Made by a program: the position numbers and the translations under genes. The notes beneath the pieces were generated by a model. That model saw only the letters and a list, made by a program, of their open reading frames with translations, searched no databases and was not told the origin of the DNA. A DNA stretch of 64,000 nucleotides from Glyphotaelius pellucidus. Lineage: Eukaryota; Arthropoda; Insecta; Trichoptera; Limnephilidae. Positions 53,659 through 64,000 of this stretch are shown piece by piece; the first letter of the stretch is position 1; each line of letters opens with the position of its first letter. The stretch is from NCBI GenBank assembly GCA_936435175.1, contig OW386559.1:14186264-14250263 (forward strand). The letters are read 5' to 3'.

Positions 53659-53724
53659 ATGAAACAACTGAATAAATAATATTATTAACAACTGTTATCA
53701 ATATTATTTATTCAGTTGTTTCAT
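53659..53724. repeat. Perfect 25-bp hairpin, 16-nt loop
   Basis: 53659-53683 (starts ATGAAACAACTGAATAAA) is exactly complementary to 53700-53724. The loop itself contains taaca/tgtta. Located 2.7 kb after the TRIP12 stop. Confidence 0.85.
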
Positions 53725-54139
53725 TGTCACACCTCGAACAGAACATAAAACAAATGGTAAGTATGCATTGGGCCACGTAAATTAAATTGTGTTCACTTCA
53801 CGATATTTCAAGGATTCTTTCCAACCTTAGTATCAAAGATAAAGCCGGGGCAGACTTTTTAAATTATTATAAAGAATAAACAGATCCTAAACCGATCAAC
53901 ACTGATAACCCAAGTTAAGTAAAGATTAAAACGTCAAGGAAGGATTACTTTTTTTTTCAATTCTATTCATCTTTTTTAATTCAGCATTTATTTAACTCGT
54001 AGGGTTCGACAAGAAACTTCAATAAATAAAAAAAAAAGTTTTTGTAAAGCCAACATGTAGACAATACCATAATTAATAAAATGAATTTTTTATTTTTGTC
54101 TTCTAATCCAGGATGTCTGAAAGGAATAAATAAAGTCGA

Positions 54140-54781
54140 CACTGCAATAAGGAACTCCAGTGAAAAATATTATGGCTTTAAAAAAATATGTTCATATAAA
54201 CCAATAAACGCTGATTCTGAATATATAAGTTTTATTACATAATATTTAATGTAGAGTTTTTAAAATATTATTAAAAAGTTGGCGGCGTGACGTCACCGCG
54301 CCGCTTCACCTGGGTAAAGTTGTATAGAAATCAATAAATGTAAGGCGCAAGCCGTTCGACATTCCGTTATTGGTTTATAGAGATTTGGACATATAATAGT
54401 TTTTGTTTTTATTGAAACATTATTTAGGCCTAAATAATTCAGTATCAAAAATAAAGTATCTCTATTAGTTTATCTATATTATTTAAAATATTCAAAAACT
54501 CTTAACTGTACAAAAAACAATCATAATGCCCAGTGAAACGCTCCAATGCTGAAATTCAAAATGGCAGGCGACGATAAGCTGTTTCCAGTTGTCTACTAAA
54601 TTCATACTTCGGTTAGTCATGATGACGTCACACTAGATTCGGGGGATCTTGAAAAATTAAAACTTTGACATTTATTTTAACTATTAAAACTAACTGTAAA
54701 AATAAATATGCAGTTATTTAAGTTAGAAGGTCATTATTCATAAAAAAAAAAAAAATTGGACTGGAGTTCTCTATTGCAGTG
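54140..54781. mobile_element. 642-bp MITE with ~22-bp TIR
   Basis: Left CACTGCAATAAGGAACTCC, right ggagttctctattgcagtg, one indel-like difference between the arms. An A-run (54742-54754) sits next to the right TIR. Non-coding. Confidence 0.75.
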
Positions 54782-55088
54782 CTCTGTACCGTGGATACGA
54801 TTCTTTAACACTGCAGATGTAGGACTCCGGTCCCTGGGGTTTAAAGAAAAATTGTCAAAGCACAATTTAAAAAATATATTGCAAAAAATTCGAGAGAATG
54901 AATCACTCCGGGCATTCTGGAAAAGGCGAAGTTTTGGTTTCTTTAACTACTCGAGTGTTAGAGATTTCCTGATGATAAGTTTTCGATTTGGCAGTGCTCA
55001 TTACAAAAATCACACCTCATCATTAATGATACATATTATAACTGCTTATTGTGGTTAAAAGCCATTGAATCCACTTAGATTTCATAGT

Positions 55089-55313
55089 TCATCCCAAAGA
55101 TATTGAAACACAAGAGATATGCTATGATGGCCTCCTGACCATCGCCGGACTACTACCTAATGGGCGTAGTTTGAAAACGAAAAGAATTCATTCATTTAGA
55201 TGATTTTTTGAAGGTGTGCAGTAGAATTGGTTAACAATATAGGTAACTCCAGGAAACATAGTAAAAACTGCAGATATCACATCTCTTATATTTCAATATC
55301 TTTGGTTTATCCC
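55089..55313. repeat. ~225-bp inverted-repeat element
   Basis: cccaaagatattgaaacac (left) pairs with atatttcaatatctttgg (right), about 30 bp per arm with mismatches. Directly upstream of a SINE. Confidence 0.55.
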
Positions 55314-55320
55314 ATATTTT

Positions 55321-55764
55321 TGACGGCGGTGTAGTCCAGCGGTAAGGCTCCGGAAGGCATTCCGAAGGTCGCGGGATCGAATCAATAAATTTTGTTTGAT
55401 TAATTTGTGTTATTTCAAAATTTATTCATTTAAAATAATATATAGTATATTTGCGGCACGTTCCAGAGTGGAAGATACTCAGTATCAGATACTCTCAGAT
55501 ACTATATATATATATATCAGATACTCTCAGCCGTGGTGTAAGACCATTCAGAATTTAAACTTTGCTTGAAATGGCTTTAGCCATGTTTGGTGACCAGATC
55601 TGAATAGCCAGGTACTTCCCACCGTCCTCTTCCCCATCTCCTTCCCCTCCCCACTACCTTCAGCCTCACAACAAGCCCGAATTGGGGATGCCATAGTCTC
55701 ATTGGCTCCAGACGGGAGCAGTTGGGACTCTTGTACGGTATTCATATTAAAAAAAAAAAAAAAT
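55321..55764 (+). mobile_element. tRNA-derived SINE family 1, full-length
   Basis: tRNA-like head with A-box TAGTCCAGCGG (55332-55342) and B-box GGATCGAATC (55374-55383), a ~300-bp body and a poly-A at 55748-55762. A short atactcagat/tatata duplication lies inside at about 55485-55530. Confidence 0.8.
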
Positions 55765-56854
55765 TTTTAGGTTTTATAAAAAAAAATTAAAAGTTATAGT
55801 TATATTTATAATTCAATTTAATTTATAAATTGATTATTATTTCAAATTTAGGTGGCTATTGCTCGAGTGGATAATATAGCTACATACGTTTGCAAGGAAT
55901 CAGTAAGTCAAAAGAAATGAAATAATTTGTAACTGATAATAATAATATAATTGGTTATTTTTCTTTTTTATAAATGCGCAAGTAATGACGTTCCATGGAA
56001 CAATTTACTTAATTAACATGAAATAGTTCTCATATCTACCATTATAACAACAGTAAATATAAAAGCTACATTTATTACATTAATAAATAAATGTATCTAT
56101 TATTAATGTAGCTGGGGTTTTCGAACGGAAGTAATAATATTATAAGAAACTAAGTGATGCCATCAAAAGGGCTAATCATCTGACGGGAAGGCCCAAATAC
56201 ACTACTTTTAGCCTTTTGACTACCTAATTATTTATTTGTTAGATGGGAACTGCTCAGTTCACAATATACTCGGTGCGTTGCGCGGGCGTCGTCTGGACAA
56301 AGCCGTGGCATATTAACTGCCCTACCTTTGGGTTATTATTCAAAAAGTAGGTAAAAAACATTGGATTTTTTAAACAGTTGTATAAACCGCGCCACTTGGG
56401 TAGAGAGTATCACTGACACTGACTAACGGCGTGACTTGTCTGGGAAAGACGAAAATATCCGAACACATCCCTTAGCTTCACGATAACATAGGAACAAACT
56501 TGATGTAGGTATACAAACGTTTTGTGGGGTTTCGGGTGTACAGTTATTTTTTTACCTGAACGTAAGGGATGCTATAGGCGATATATACGGGCGATAATAT
56601 AGCGGCCGTATCACGTACATTCGTTTGGGTAGGGCGGTTAAACTAAATATTCACGATAGTGGCAAGATGATGCTAATGATGAGATTTTTACAAATATACA
56701 AAGTTACAAATTTAGTACTACTCTACCCCAATCTCCTCTCAGGTAGCTACACTTAATGAATGCCAACGCAACAAAATCACGAGTCCACGTGTCCTTTTAT
56801 TTTCTATGGCATTATTTTACAACTGTCAGAGCAGACAGCTGTCAAAACCTAGCA
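55765..56854. other. Intergenic and upstream region of membrin
   Basis: AT-rich to about 56.2 kb, then more mixed composition up to the membrin start. No TATA box or other clear promoter element; the membrin transcription start is not resolvable. Confidence 0.35.
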
Positions 56855-56988
56855 ATGGAGGCCCTATATCACCAAACAAATACCCTTATTCAAGAAACTC
56901 AACAATGTTTTCAACAATTGGAACGAAAACCACCAAATTCAGAAGATATAGAGAGACATATTCAACAGAAAATCGACGCCATAAATTC
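56855..56988 (+). CDS. membrin: Membrin exon 1
   Basis: Residues 1-45, start MEALYHQTNTLIQETQQCFQ. Donor ttc|gtaagt, phase 2. The next intron is 82 bp. Confidence 0.94.
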
Positions 56989-59900
56989 GTAAGTGGTCGT
57001 TTTACTCTCTGTTTTATGTACGAATCATAACCCTTTTCACATTACGTATTATTTTGTTTGTTTTTTGCAGAAATTGCGAACGGTTGGATATTATGATATA
57101 TAAAGCTCCCGTAACACAGAGACAGATTGCGAAAATGAGGTGCGACCAGTTGAAATATGACAATAAACACATGCAGGTAATACATTTAAAAATTATTTCG
57201 GATGAATAATCAAAATTACAAGTTGTGCAATTTCTTATCATTCGTGGTATATTCGATCGTACATCGTACTCATTTCAATGCTAGCCAGTTCTAGAATCGG
57301 AAATTATTTCACCAACCGCCGCACTTTTAGGCACATATTGTGGAAATTACACTTCTTTTTAACAATTACTACAAGAAACAATTATTGCCATACATTACTA
57401 GGTTCTTAGTTTTGATTAACTAAGTAATTCATTCTTATTTAGATTGAAACGAAACTCACAAATTTCATACAAAAAAATGGCATCAAAGGAATCGTTTTAT
57501 ATGGGAAGTTTTGAACTTTGAATAATAATGGGATAAATTTGTACTTCATCTCACGGTTAGTAAAGTATATTTCTTGATCTAAACAGTTAGATTTGGCTTT
57601 ATTATCACCAAAAGTGGATAGTTATATCTGGGAAGATGAAAACATATGCATTTTATATTTTAACTTTGTTAAAATTAATTCTATAACGCAGAATGTTCAA
57701 TGCCATGATTGGCCACTAAAAGCTGACTATTACAACTTTACCAAATATGGAATTTAAAAGCATCTTTGACCATCTAATTAGTTGTTTCCTGTAGTAATTA
57801 TGATGAAACGTATTGTAATTTCCAAAATCTATGCCTAATAAAAGTGCGGCGGCAATTAGACATTATATATTTTATTTGTTTAGTATTAATTTGTACCCTG
57901 ATGATACTTGAGCAAATCAAAACCGGTCGGTAAATAAATTAATTGAAGCGAACAAAACTGTACGTGAGGAGTGAGTTTTTTTTTGGTTCATTTTTTAAAT
58001 ATTTTTTTTATAAATTATCGTAGATTAACTAAAAATAATATTATGTTTTGAATTAAAACGTCGTCGACATCAATCAACAAAAATAAACCAACATCGAAAA
58101 AAACATGTCCATACAAAAAAAAACTGCTTCCTTCCTCTGACAACCGCTAAATGACGCAAAAAGAATTTTTAAACTAAAACTGTGAAGTTAGTATTTATTT
58201 ATTTATTTATACGCCCATAGGGATTTTACATATAGTTCAGTACATGTTTTTGATAAAATATAGGGAATAACATAAAATATAAGAAACAAACTAAAGATAA
58301 CATAAAATATAAGAACGAAAATATAGACAACACCAAATATAAGAGTTGACACAAAGCAGGTAACATAGAATATATGGTAAGTAAAAATAGAGATAAAAAT
58401 GGTTTAAGAAGTAGGAATAAATAGTTGGCACATACGTCGTTTAAAGTTTGATAAATTTAATTTATTATCAAATACATCCATATTGTTTAAATATTGGTTA
58501 CCAAGGCTATGTAAACGCTGTATTGGAGAATGCAAACTATAGTTGGAATGAGATGTGTGTATATGAAATGTTAATATTTGTCTAGTCGATCGTGTAGGTA
58601 CGTGTAGATTTATCAATTGCAGGAGTTCACAACAGTTGAATTTAGAATTTAATAATTTTAATAAAAAGGTTAGGTCGTTAATTTTTCGTCTGTTTTCTAA
58701 AGTTGGAATATTTAACATATTCATTAAAGACGGGTAATTTATGTTCTCTAAAGGGATGTTAAGTTTAAAATTTACGTAACGTAGAAATTTTCTTTGAAAT
58801 TTAATTGTAGGTAAATCTTCCAAAACTTAACAAACTACGCGCAGGTGTAAATAGAAGCCACTTCAAGTCAAATAGTTTCATTAAATATGACAGTATTTGA
58901 AAAATAGCCACGGACGAAACGTTTCGTCCATATTCTTCGGAGCATTTTTTCGCTTCAACGAACCGTTTCGTTCATACTCGTGGAGAGGTTAATATGAATA
59001 TTTTTTATAAAAAAACCTTTTGGTTCACCTTAAATATTATAAAAGGACACTATTTACAATATAAGCGATGGAAAATGCGTTAAAAATTACAATTATGTAA
59101 AATGATAATTTGCTTTCCTCCTATGGAATGACAGCCATTAACAATAATTTCTTACTATTTTTGTTTTGAAGGGCTAGAGGTTTTATTACCATTTAATCTA
59201 CGCGTGTTAGGTAGGAACTAGTTTGGCAGAATTCTGGATATAAAATAAAGATTTTTAATAAAAAAAAAAATGTGCGCACTTGTCCAGCAATCCCGCCAGT
59301 TCACCCCATTTGTAAATAACATGAAATTTTCTTTTCAGAGACAACCTTGTTGTCATTCATGTTTGACCTACAAATATAATATTTAACGTTGTATATCTTG
59401 TTTCCAGGCAGCCCTGAACAATCTGCAAGAGCGGCGCCAGCGCTTGGTGCTGGAGGCCCAGCAGCGCGAGCAGCTGCTCAGCCGGCGCTTCACGGCCAAC
59501 GATACCGCCCCACAGCACACCTCCATCGAGGTAGACCATCACTCCTCACTGCAGAATGCTCACCGGGGAGTAGACGACATGATCACCACAGGTAACACAC
59601 GCACAACATCTCAGATATAAGAAAGAGATCTGCGGCTGTACATTAGTGTCAGGTCACTGTCAATGAAAATAATTTAAATTTTATAAGTTAAATTTAAATC
59701 TTCGAACCTCGACCATATTTTGTCAGAGGATCAAAATATTTCCACTTTACAATAAAATCCAAATAACTGGAATATTTCTGAATGTATTCGTAAACAAAAA
59801 AACTGTTTTTGAAAGGCGATAAAATTCACTTTAAAATTTTATAAATCAAAGTAAACATATATACATTTTGAAAATAAAAATTTTGCATACACACAAAAAA

Positions 59901-60757
59901 AAAGGTTATAAAAAGACTCACCTTACGTTTTTTCTAACTAAAATTACTGATAATGAAAAAAAATTAAAATACATACATATTTTTTTGTACAAATGTATTA
60001 TAAACATTATTGTCACCTCACTTTTCTGTCATTCCATGTAAAAATAATGAATAAAATTTCCCAAAGTTTCATAAATTTTTTTTAAATTGCGATCTGAAAC
60101 TTTGGTTTCATAAAGCTCTACATTTTATTTCGTTTGTTTCTAACTTTTATACTTGAATACAAAGCGTTTTCTCTTTCTAACACCGTTTATATCATATTTC
60201 TCACTACGATAGTAAGGGAGGCACAATGATTTCTATGAGACACACATGAGTTGTTTTGAAAAGCAAACAAATTAGCCTTGGGGGATTATTAATATAGTTT
60301 TCTAAATTTACTATCGCCTTGTGCAGCTACAGAAAGGTTTGTATGATGTTTTATCCTAACGTACAAAAATGACTTATTACTCTTGTGTACAACCTTTGTT
60401 ATCATTTTTCCCTATAATGTTACGCTGCTTAATGGTTCTGTTGAGACGTTTTAATATCTAAAATCATCAGATGCTCTCACTGCTGAATTCCGTGAAATTC
60501 TCAAACTTAAAAGAATCGATAAGACTTATTGTATGCGTGTAATTACAGGCTCCAACGTCCTCACCAGTCTCCGTAACCAGAAAGACACCCTGAAGGGGGC
60601 CCACCGCCGGATCATAGATATGGCCAACACCCTGGGCCTGTCCAACACCACCATCAGCCTCATTGAGAGGCGGGCCAGGCAGGACAAGTTCATCCTGTTC
60701 GGAGGAATGCTGCTCACTCTCACCATCATAACCGTTGTCGTTGTGTACTTCACTTAG
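56855..60757 (+). CDS. membrin: Membrin (GOSR2-type Golgi Qb-SNARE), 4 exons
   Basis: Qb-SNARE acting in ER-to-Golgi and early Golgi membrane fusion (family knowledge). Exons 56855-56988, 57071-57176, 59408-59591 and 60549-60757 join in phase (633 nt, 210 residues plus TAG), close to vertebrate GOSR2 (~212). The protein starts MEALYHQTNTLIQE. The N-terminal helical region is residues 1-~115; the SNARE motif about 120-188 contains NAHRGVDDM and LGLSNTTISLIERR, with the expected central-layer Gln at 152. A C-terminal membrane anchor spans 189-210 (FGGMLLTLTIITVVVVYFT). An in-frame ATG at 56756 would add 33 residues, but the conserved MEALYHQT and a purine at -3 favour 56855. The last ~18 coding bases are the first copy of a tandem array that continues downstream. 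Confidence 0.95.
57071..57176 (+). CDS. membrin: Membrin exon 2
   Basis: Residues 45-80: NCERLDIMIYKAPVTQRQIA, KMRCDQLKYDNKHMQ, conserved in membrins. Acceptor tttttgcag, donor cag|gtaata, phase 0. Confidence 0.95.
57316..57853. mobile_element. Fold-back element with ~80-bp arms in membrin intron 2
   Basis: ccgccgcactttta...ggaaattacac...attactacaagaaaca at the left pairs with tgtttcctgtagtaatt...gtaatttcc...aaaagtgcggcgg at the right. Interior non-coding. Confidence 0.7.
58195..58823 (-). pseudogene. LINE ORF2 C-terminal fragment with 3' UTR, membrin intron 2
   Basis: Minus-strand open frame of 139 codons (58404-58823) with the helical, basic composition and the ending NKLNLSNFKRRMCQLFIP typical of non-LTR ORF2 C-termini. 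On + it is preceded by an ataacataaaatataag repeat and (ttta)n at 58195-58210, the element's 3' end. The polymerase core is absent. Confidence 0.6.
59408..59591 (+). CDS. membrin: Membrin exon 3
   Basis: Residues 81-141: ERRQRLVLEAQQREQLLSRR, FTANDTAPQHTSIEVD, LQNAHRGVDDMITT. Start of the SNARE motif. GC-rich against AT-rich flanks. Confidence 0.95.
59694..60292 (-). mobile_element. TTAA MITE family C, minus strand, membrin intron 3
   Basis: attttgtcagaggatcaaaa, actgtttttgaaaggcgata, gtgttttctctttctaacac and caaacaaattagccttggg in the order reverse to 44311-44950. Confidence 0.65.
60549..60757 (+). CDS. membrin: Membrin exon 4, SNARE motif and membrane anchor
   Basis: Residues 142-210: SNVLTSLRNQKDTLKGAHRR, IDMANTLGLSNTTISLIERR, then the hydrophobic anchor and TAG. 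Acceptor aattacag. Confidence 0.95.
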
Positions 60758-62700
60758 ACTCGAAACAGCTGTCAACATTTGTAAATCGTTGTGTACTTTA
60801 CCTAGTCTGGAAACAGCTGTGAACTGTTGTGTAAATCGTCTAGGTTGGAAACAGCGGCGGCGGCCAAACTGTTGTGAATACATATCACTTAGATTGGAAA
60901 TGGCTGTTTATATTTGTAGATTGTTGGGTAGTACATCTAGAATGGAAAAAAAATCTGCTGACATCTATAAACCGTACTTCACCTAGCTTAGAAACAGCTG
61001 TCATCATTTGTAAACTTTTGTGTACTTCAGCTGGTATGGAAACAGCTGTCAATATTTTAATATTTAAAGTTTTTTGTAAACTGTTGTGTACTTCCACTAG
61101 ATTGGAAACAGCTGCCAATATGCAGTGGAACCTCGTTTAGAAGAGTAATTCGCATTACAAGCAAAATAAATTGTAAAAAAATGGCTTCTTTAACGAGCGA
61201 CATTTGGCATAATGAGTGATGTGGAAAGGGGAAGTTCCCGCCTTTGCGATGAGACTTACCTCACCAGTCTGTGTTTAGCACTCGTTCTGCTAGCTTGTGA
61301 TCACACATTTTTCCAAACTTGTTTTTTGTGCAAAGTTTAGTAGTGAGTCAACGATTTGCACTATCCTCAAGAACAAGGGTTAGATAGATGCTTCAAAGGG
61401 AATGACAAGACTATCTACGCAACGGCTATGTATTCTCAATGATGTTGAAAAGTTGCTTCTCATATGGATAAACGAAAAGCAATTGCAAGGTGACACTATT
61501 AACGAAAAAATTATTTATGAGAAGAAGAAGTAATTTTCTCTGGCCTCGTTAAGAAGACGCCAGAATCATCAACGGCCGAAAAAAAGTATTTGAGGAAGTC
61601 ATGGATGGTTCATGAAGTTTAAGAGAAGAACCGGAGTAATAGTGTTGTGAAGCAGCAAGCTCCGACACAAAGTTGGCAGAGAACTCCATGGCCCACTTCA
61701 AGAAGCTTGTAGATTCTGAGAGTCACCTGCCACAATAGTTTTTTATTTGTATCCAGATGGGTCTCTTCTGGTTAAACATTGCATACAAATTTAAAAAAAA
61801 TATTTTTTTTCGGCATGGAATGCTTTTTGGTAATTTGCATTAATTTATTTGGGAAAAATTGTTTTGCTTAACAAGTGTTGGGCATAACGAGTAAGATTCT
61901 GGAACGAATTATGATTGTTATGCGAGATTCCAATGTAATATGTTAACCGTTTTGTACTTTACTTAGACTTGAAACAGCTGCCAACATTATTATTTTTATA
62001 TTTATTTTTTTAATTGTAAGCTAGAATGGCAAAAAGCTGGTAACATCTACAAACCATTGTATTCTTCACCTAGAATTTGATCTAATGCTTGACCTAGATG
62101 TTTGTGTACTTCATCTAGGTTGGAAATAAATGTGTAGCTACAATATTTTGTCAACCATTGTGTACTTCATCTAGTATTGAAACAAATTTCACAATAATTT
62201 ATATACGGTTGGGTATTTCACTTCCAGACTGGAAATAGCTGTCATCTTTGTTAACCGTTGTGTAATTTACCATGCCTAGAAACAGTTGTCATCTTTGTTA
62301 ACCGTTTTGTAATTTACCATGCTTAGAAACAGCTGCCACCTTTCTTAACTGCAGTGTAATTTTCCATACCAAGAAACGGCCACCATCTTTGTTAACTGTT
62401 GTGTAATTTACCATGCCTAGAAACAGCTGTTATCTTTGTTAACCGTTGTGTAATTTTACAGAAACCTAGTAATACCTAGAAACGGCCGCCATCTTTGCTA
62501 ACCATTGTGTAATTTACCCTGCCTAGAAACAGCTGTCATCTTTTTTAACCGTTGTGTAATTTACCATGCCTAGAAACGGCCGCCATCTTTGTTAACCGCT
62601 GTGTAATTTACCGTGCCTAGAAACAGCTGTCATGTAAACTGTTTTATACTTCACTTTGACTAAAAACGACTGTCAACACGATTTGTAACCCATTGTGTAA
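60738..62700 (+). repeat. ~48-bp degenerate tandem array starting in the membrin coding tail
   Basis: Units of the form gttgtgtacttcacttag...gaaacagctgtcaacattt in the first part and gttgtgtaatttaccatgcctagaaacagctgtcatctttgttaacc in the second; spacing of the aaacagctg word is 47-48 bp at 62280-62421. The first unit includes the last codons and stop of membrin. Interrupted at 61123-61935. Confidence 0.8.
61123..61935 (+). mobile_element. Tigger/pogo-like transposon remnant inside the array
   Basis: Left end CAGTGGAACCTCG, right end cgagattccaatg (imperfect inverse), TA at 61936. Interior has transposase traces in shifted frames: VLNDVEKLLLIWINEKQLQG and DTINEKIIYEKKK resemble the DNA-binding part of Tigger/CENP-B-type proteins. 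About 0.8 kb, so most of the transposase is deleted. Confidence 0.7.
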
Positions 62701-63554
62701 TTTGCCTGGACTGTAATTAGCTTTGGCTGGAAGTTGGAAATTTCTTACATTATTTACAGTTCTTATTATTAATAAATCATCTTCCTTCAGACTCTTCACT
62801 AGTATCCTTCTTTTTCTTCTTTCGGTGCCCACCGCTATCAAAGGTTGGCTGTCATCAGGACAATCAATCTTGCCTACCACAATAATTAATCATCACCATC
62901 CAAAATAATTTAAATAATCATTATTTGCTTGTTTTACAGAACCTTATAGCCTGATTGTGAAGTATGTTGGTTATTAAGTATAAACAATGGGTAGTTTAAG
63001 CATGCATGAGGCACATATTTTTCACTAATTTATTAATATTGTGCCTTAAAAATGATGTAAATAAGGATCTTTTTAGGTAGGGAACATTTAGGTATGTAGT
63101 TCACTGTTTCATAATTAAATTAAATATCTCAACCATTCCCATTCACAATAGGTTCATTACAGCTTGATACTGTTAACTTTTCAGTCAATAGCGTGTAATA
63201 TTACGATAGTGGAATATTTCTAAAGTGGAAGAAAGCTCTAAAGGTCTTTTAATTCATAAAGAAGTCATTAATTTGTTAATTCGTTAGCTCCTCCTTTGTA
63301 AATCGACCGTATCAAGCTGTACAGTATTTTAGAAAATTGTTAAAATCTTCAGGCTCTCTGTTCATTTTAATTACTGACTCAACTTTGTATTTTATAATAT
63401 CTTTGTGAAATTACATGTTATTCGATACATAATTATGTAAATAAGAAAACTAAACTGTAAAATAAAATAATATCAATAACCTAATAAGCAATCTTTAAGG
63501 TTTATATTTATAGTGCATAAGTAATGCATAAGTTCCGTTGTTATAAGAGTATAA
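62700..63554. other. AT-rich region, nothing recognised
   Basis: Possible distal 3' UTR of membrin, with aataaa words near 62771 and 63461. No gene or repeat ends seen. Confidence 0.35.
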
Positions 63555-63880
63555 AATTATGGGTTTATGGGGTGAGTGTCCGGGTCTTGGTGGTAGATGC
63601 GTCTGCCCACAAACTGCGTGGGACTGGTTGAGGGAGACCTTTTGACCTCTCCAGCAGTTCTCTCTCGGAACATAGCCTTGCACTGCAGTGAGAGGGTCGA
63701 TCCTGGACACACTAACCCCTAGATTCCTACACATCCTTCATACCCTTTTCCTTCCCAGAATTTCCCCTCCTTCCTTTTCTCAAAAGACCCTCCACACAGC
63801 ATGCCCAAAGATGACATAGACCCCGAGTGGAATTATTTTCCTCAGGGCCTCCAGTGTGGAGCTAATGTAAAAATATATAT
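63555..63880 (+). mobile_element. SINE-like retroposon with hairpin tail
   Basis: gggtttatggggtgagtgtc, gactggttgagggagac, ttcctacacatccttcatac, then ccctccacacagcatgcccaa, the hairpin and gtgtggagctaatgtaaaa. Confidence 0.7.
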
Positions 63881-63944
63881 TATTTTTTGTACCATTTTAT
63901 GAAAAAAATTTATACTTTGAAATGTAATTTTTATGCCCAACATT

Positions 63945-64000
63945 TGTACACGGTTGACATTAGTCACATGAGAACGGGTCGTTTATACGACTCGTTCTTG
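63945..64000 (+). pseudogene. LINE ORF2 fragment running off the window
   Basis: gtacacggttgacattagtc, then catgagaacgggtcg and cgactcgttcttg match 6205-6255 of the decayed LINE; the rest lies beyond the window. Confidence 0.55.

Noticed and set aside
54756..55058. 100-codon open frame next to the 54140-54781 element
   Set aside because: Starts inside the MITE terminus; no recognisable domain, and no evidence of a real start or splice.
55332..55383. Functional tRNA gene
   Set aside because: A and B boxes are present but there is no full cloverleaf and the sequence continues into a SINE body with poly-A.
56756..56854. N-terminal extension of membrin from an upstream in-frame ATG
   Set aside because: The 33 extra residues are not seen in the family, which starts MExLYHQT; the downstream ATG has good context.
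60467..60883. Minus-strand 138-codon frame
   Set aside because: Antisense of membrin exon 4.
60885..61118. Minus-strand frame with repeated AVSxLxEVHxS blocks
   Set aside because: Antisense reading of the membrin-derived tandem array; repetition comes from the DNA repeat.

Overview
The window is AT-rich eukaryotic DNA, almost certainly from an insect. It holds two spliced nuclear genes, both on the + strand, with large introns full of transposon remnants. The coding exons are GC-rich against AT-rich introns. The order of insect cannot be fixed from the sequence alone. There are no bacterial-style genes, operons, CRISPR arrays or rRNA genes.

Gene 1 (10567..51001, 40 coding exons, all GT-AG) is the orthologue of the HECT E3 ubiquitin ligase TRIP12 (Drosophila circadian trip, ctrip). 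I joined the exons by hand. The model is 6642 nt in one uninterrupted frame, giving 2213 residues plus a stop. Its layout is a basic, Ser/Arg-rich disordered N-terminus, armadillo-like repeats, a WWE domain, a basic linker, a conserved middle region, and a C-terminal HECT domain with catalytic Cys2180. Gene 2 (56855..60757, 4 exons, 210 residues) is membrin (GOSR2 orthologue), the Qb-SNARE of ER-to-Golgi traffic. The two genes are neighbours with no evident functional link.

Layout: 1-10.5 kb is intergenic DNA built of TTAA-terminated MITEs, a tRNA-derived SINE, LINE 3' ends and a transposase remnant. 10.4-11.0 kb is a GC-rich island carrying the start of the TRIP12 gene. 11-51 kb is TRIP12. 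Its introns hold five or more repeat families: piggyBac-like TTAA MITEs, pogo-type TA-flanked MITEs, Helitron-like elements, two tRNA-derived SINEs and LINE fragments. They also hold two minisatellites. 51-56.8 kb is the TRIP12 3' UTR and intergenic DNA, with a perfect 25-bp hairpin and several inverted-repeat elements. 56.8-60.8 kb is membrin. 60.74-62.7 kb is a degenerate ~48-bp tandem array that starts inside the last codons of membrin and is split by a Tigger-like transposon. The window ends in another retroposon copy.

Introns or gaps over 300 bp where I recognise nothing beyond low-complexity AT sequence: 766-2212, 3889-4799, 8576-9115, 21687-22092, 29967-30380, 30559-31226, 43655-43967, 51002-53658 (probable 3' UTR), 53725-54139, 55765-56854 and 62700-63554. 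I see no new defence or biosynthetic system. The most unusual observations are the array seeded by the membrin coding tail, the conserved double hairpin at the 3' end of a LINE and a SINE-like partner, and the dense set of TTAA-flanked MITEs.
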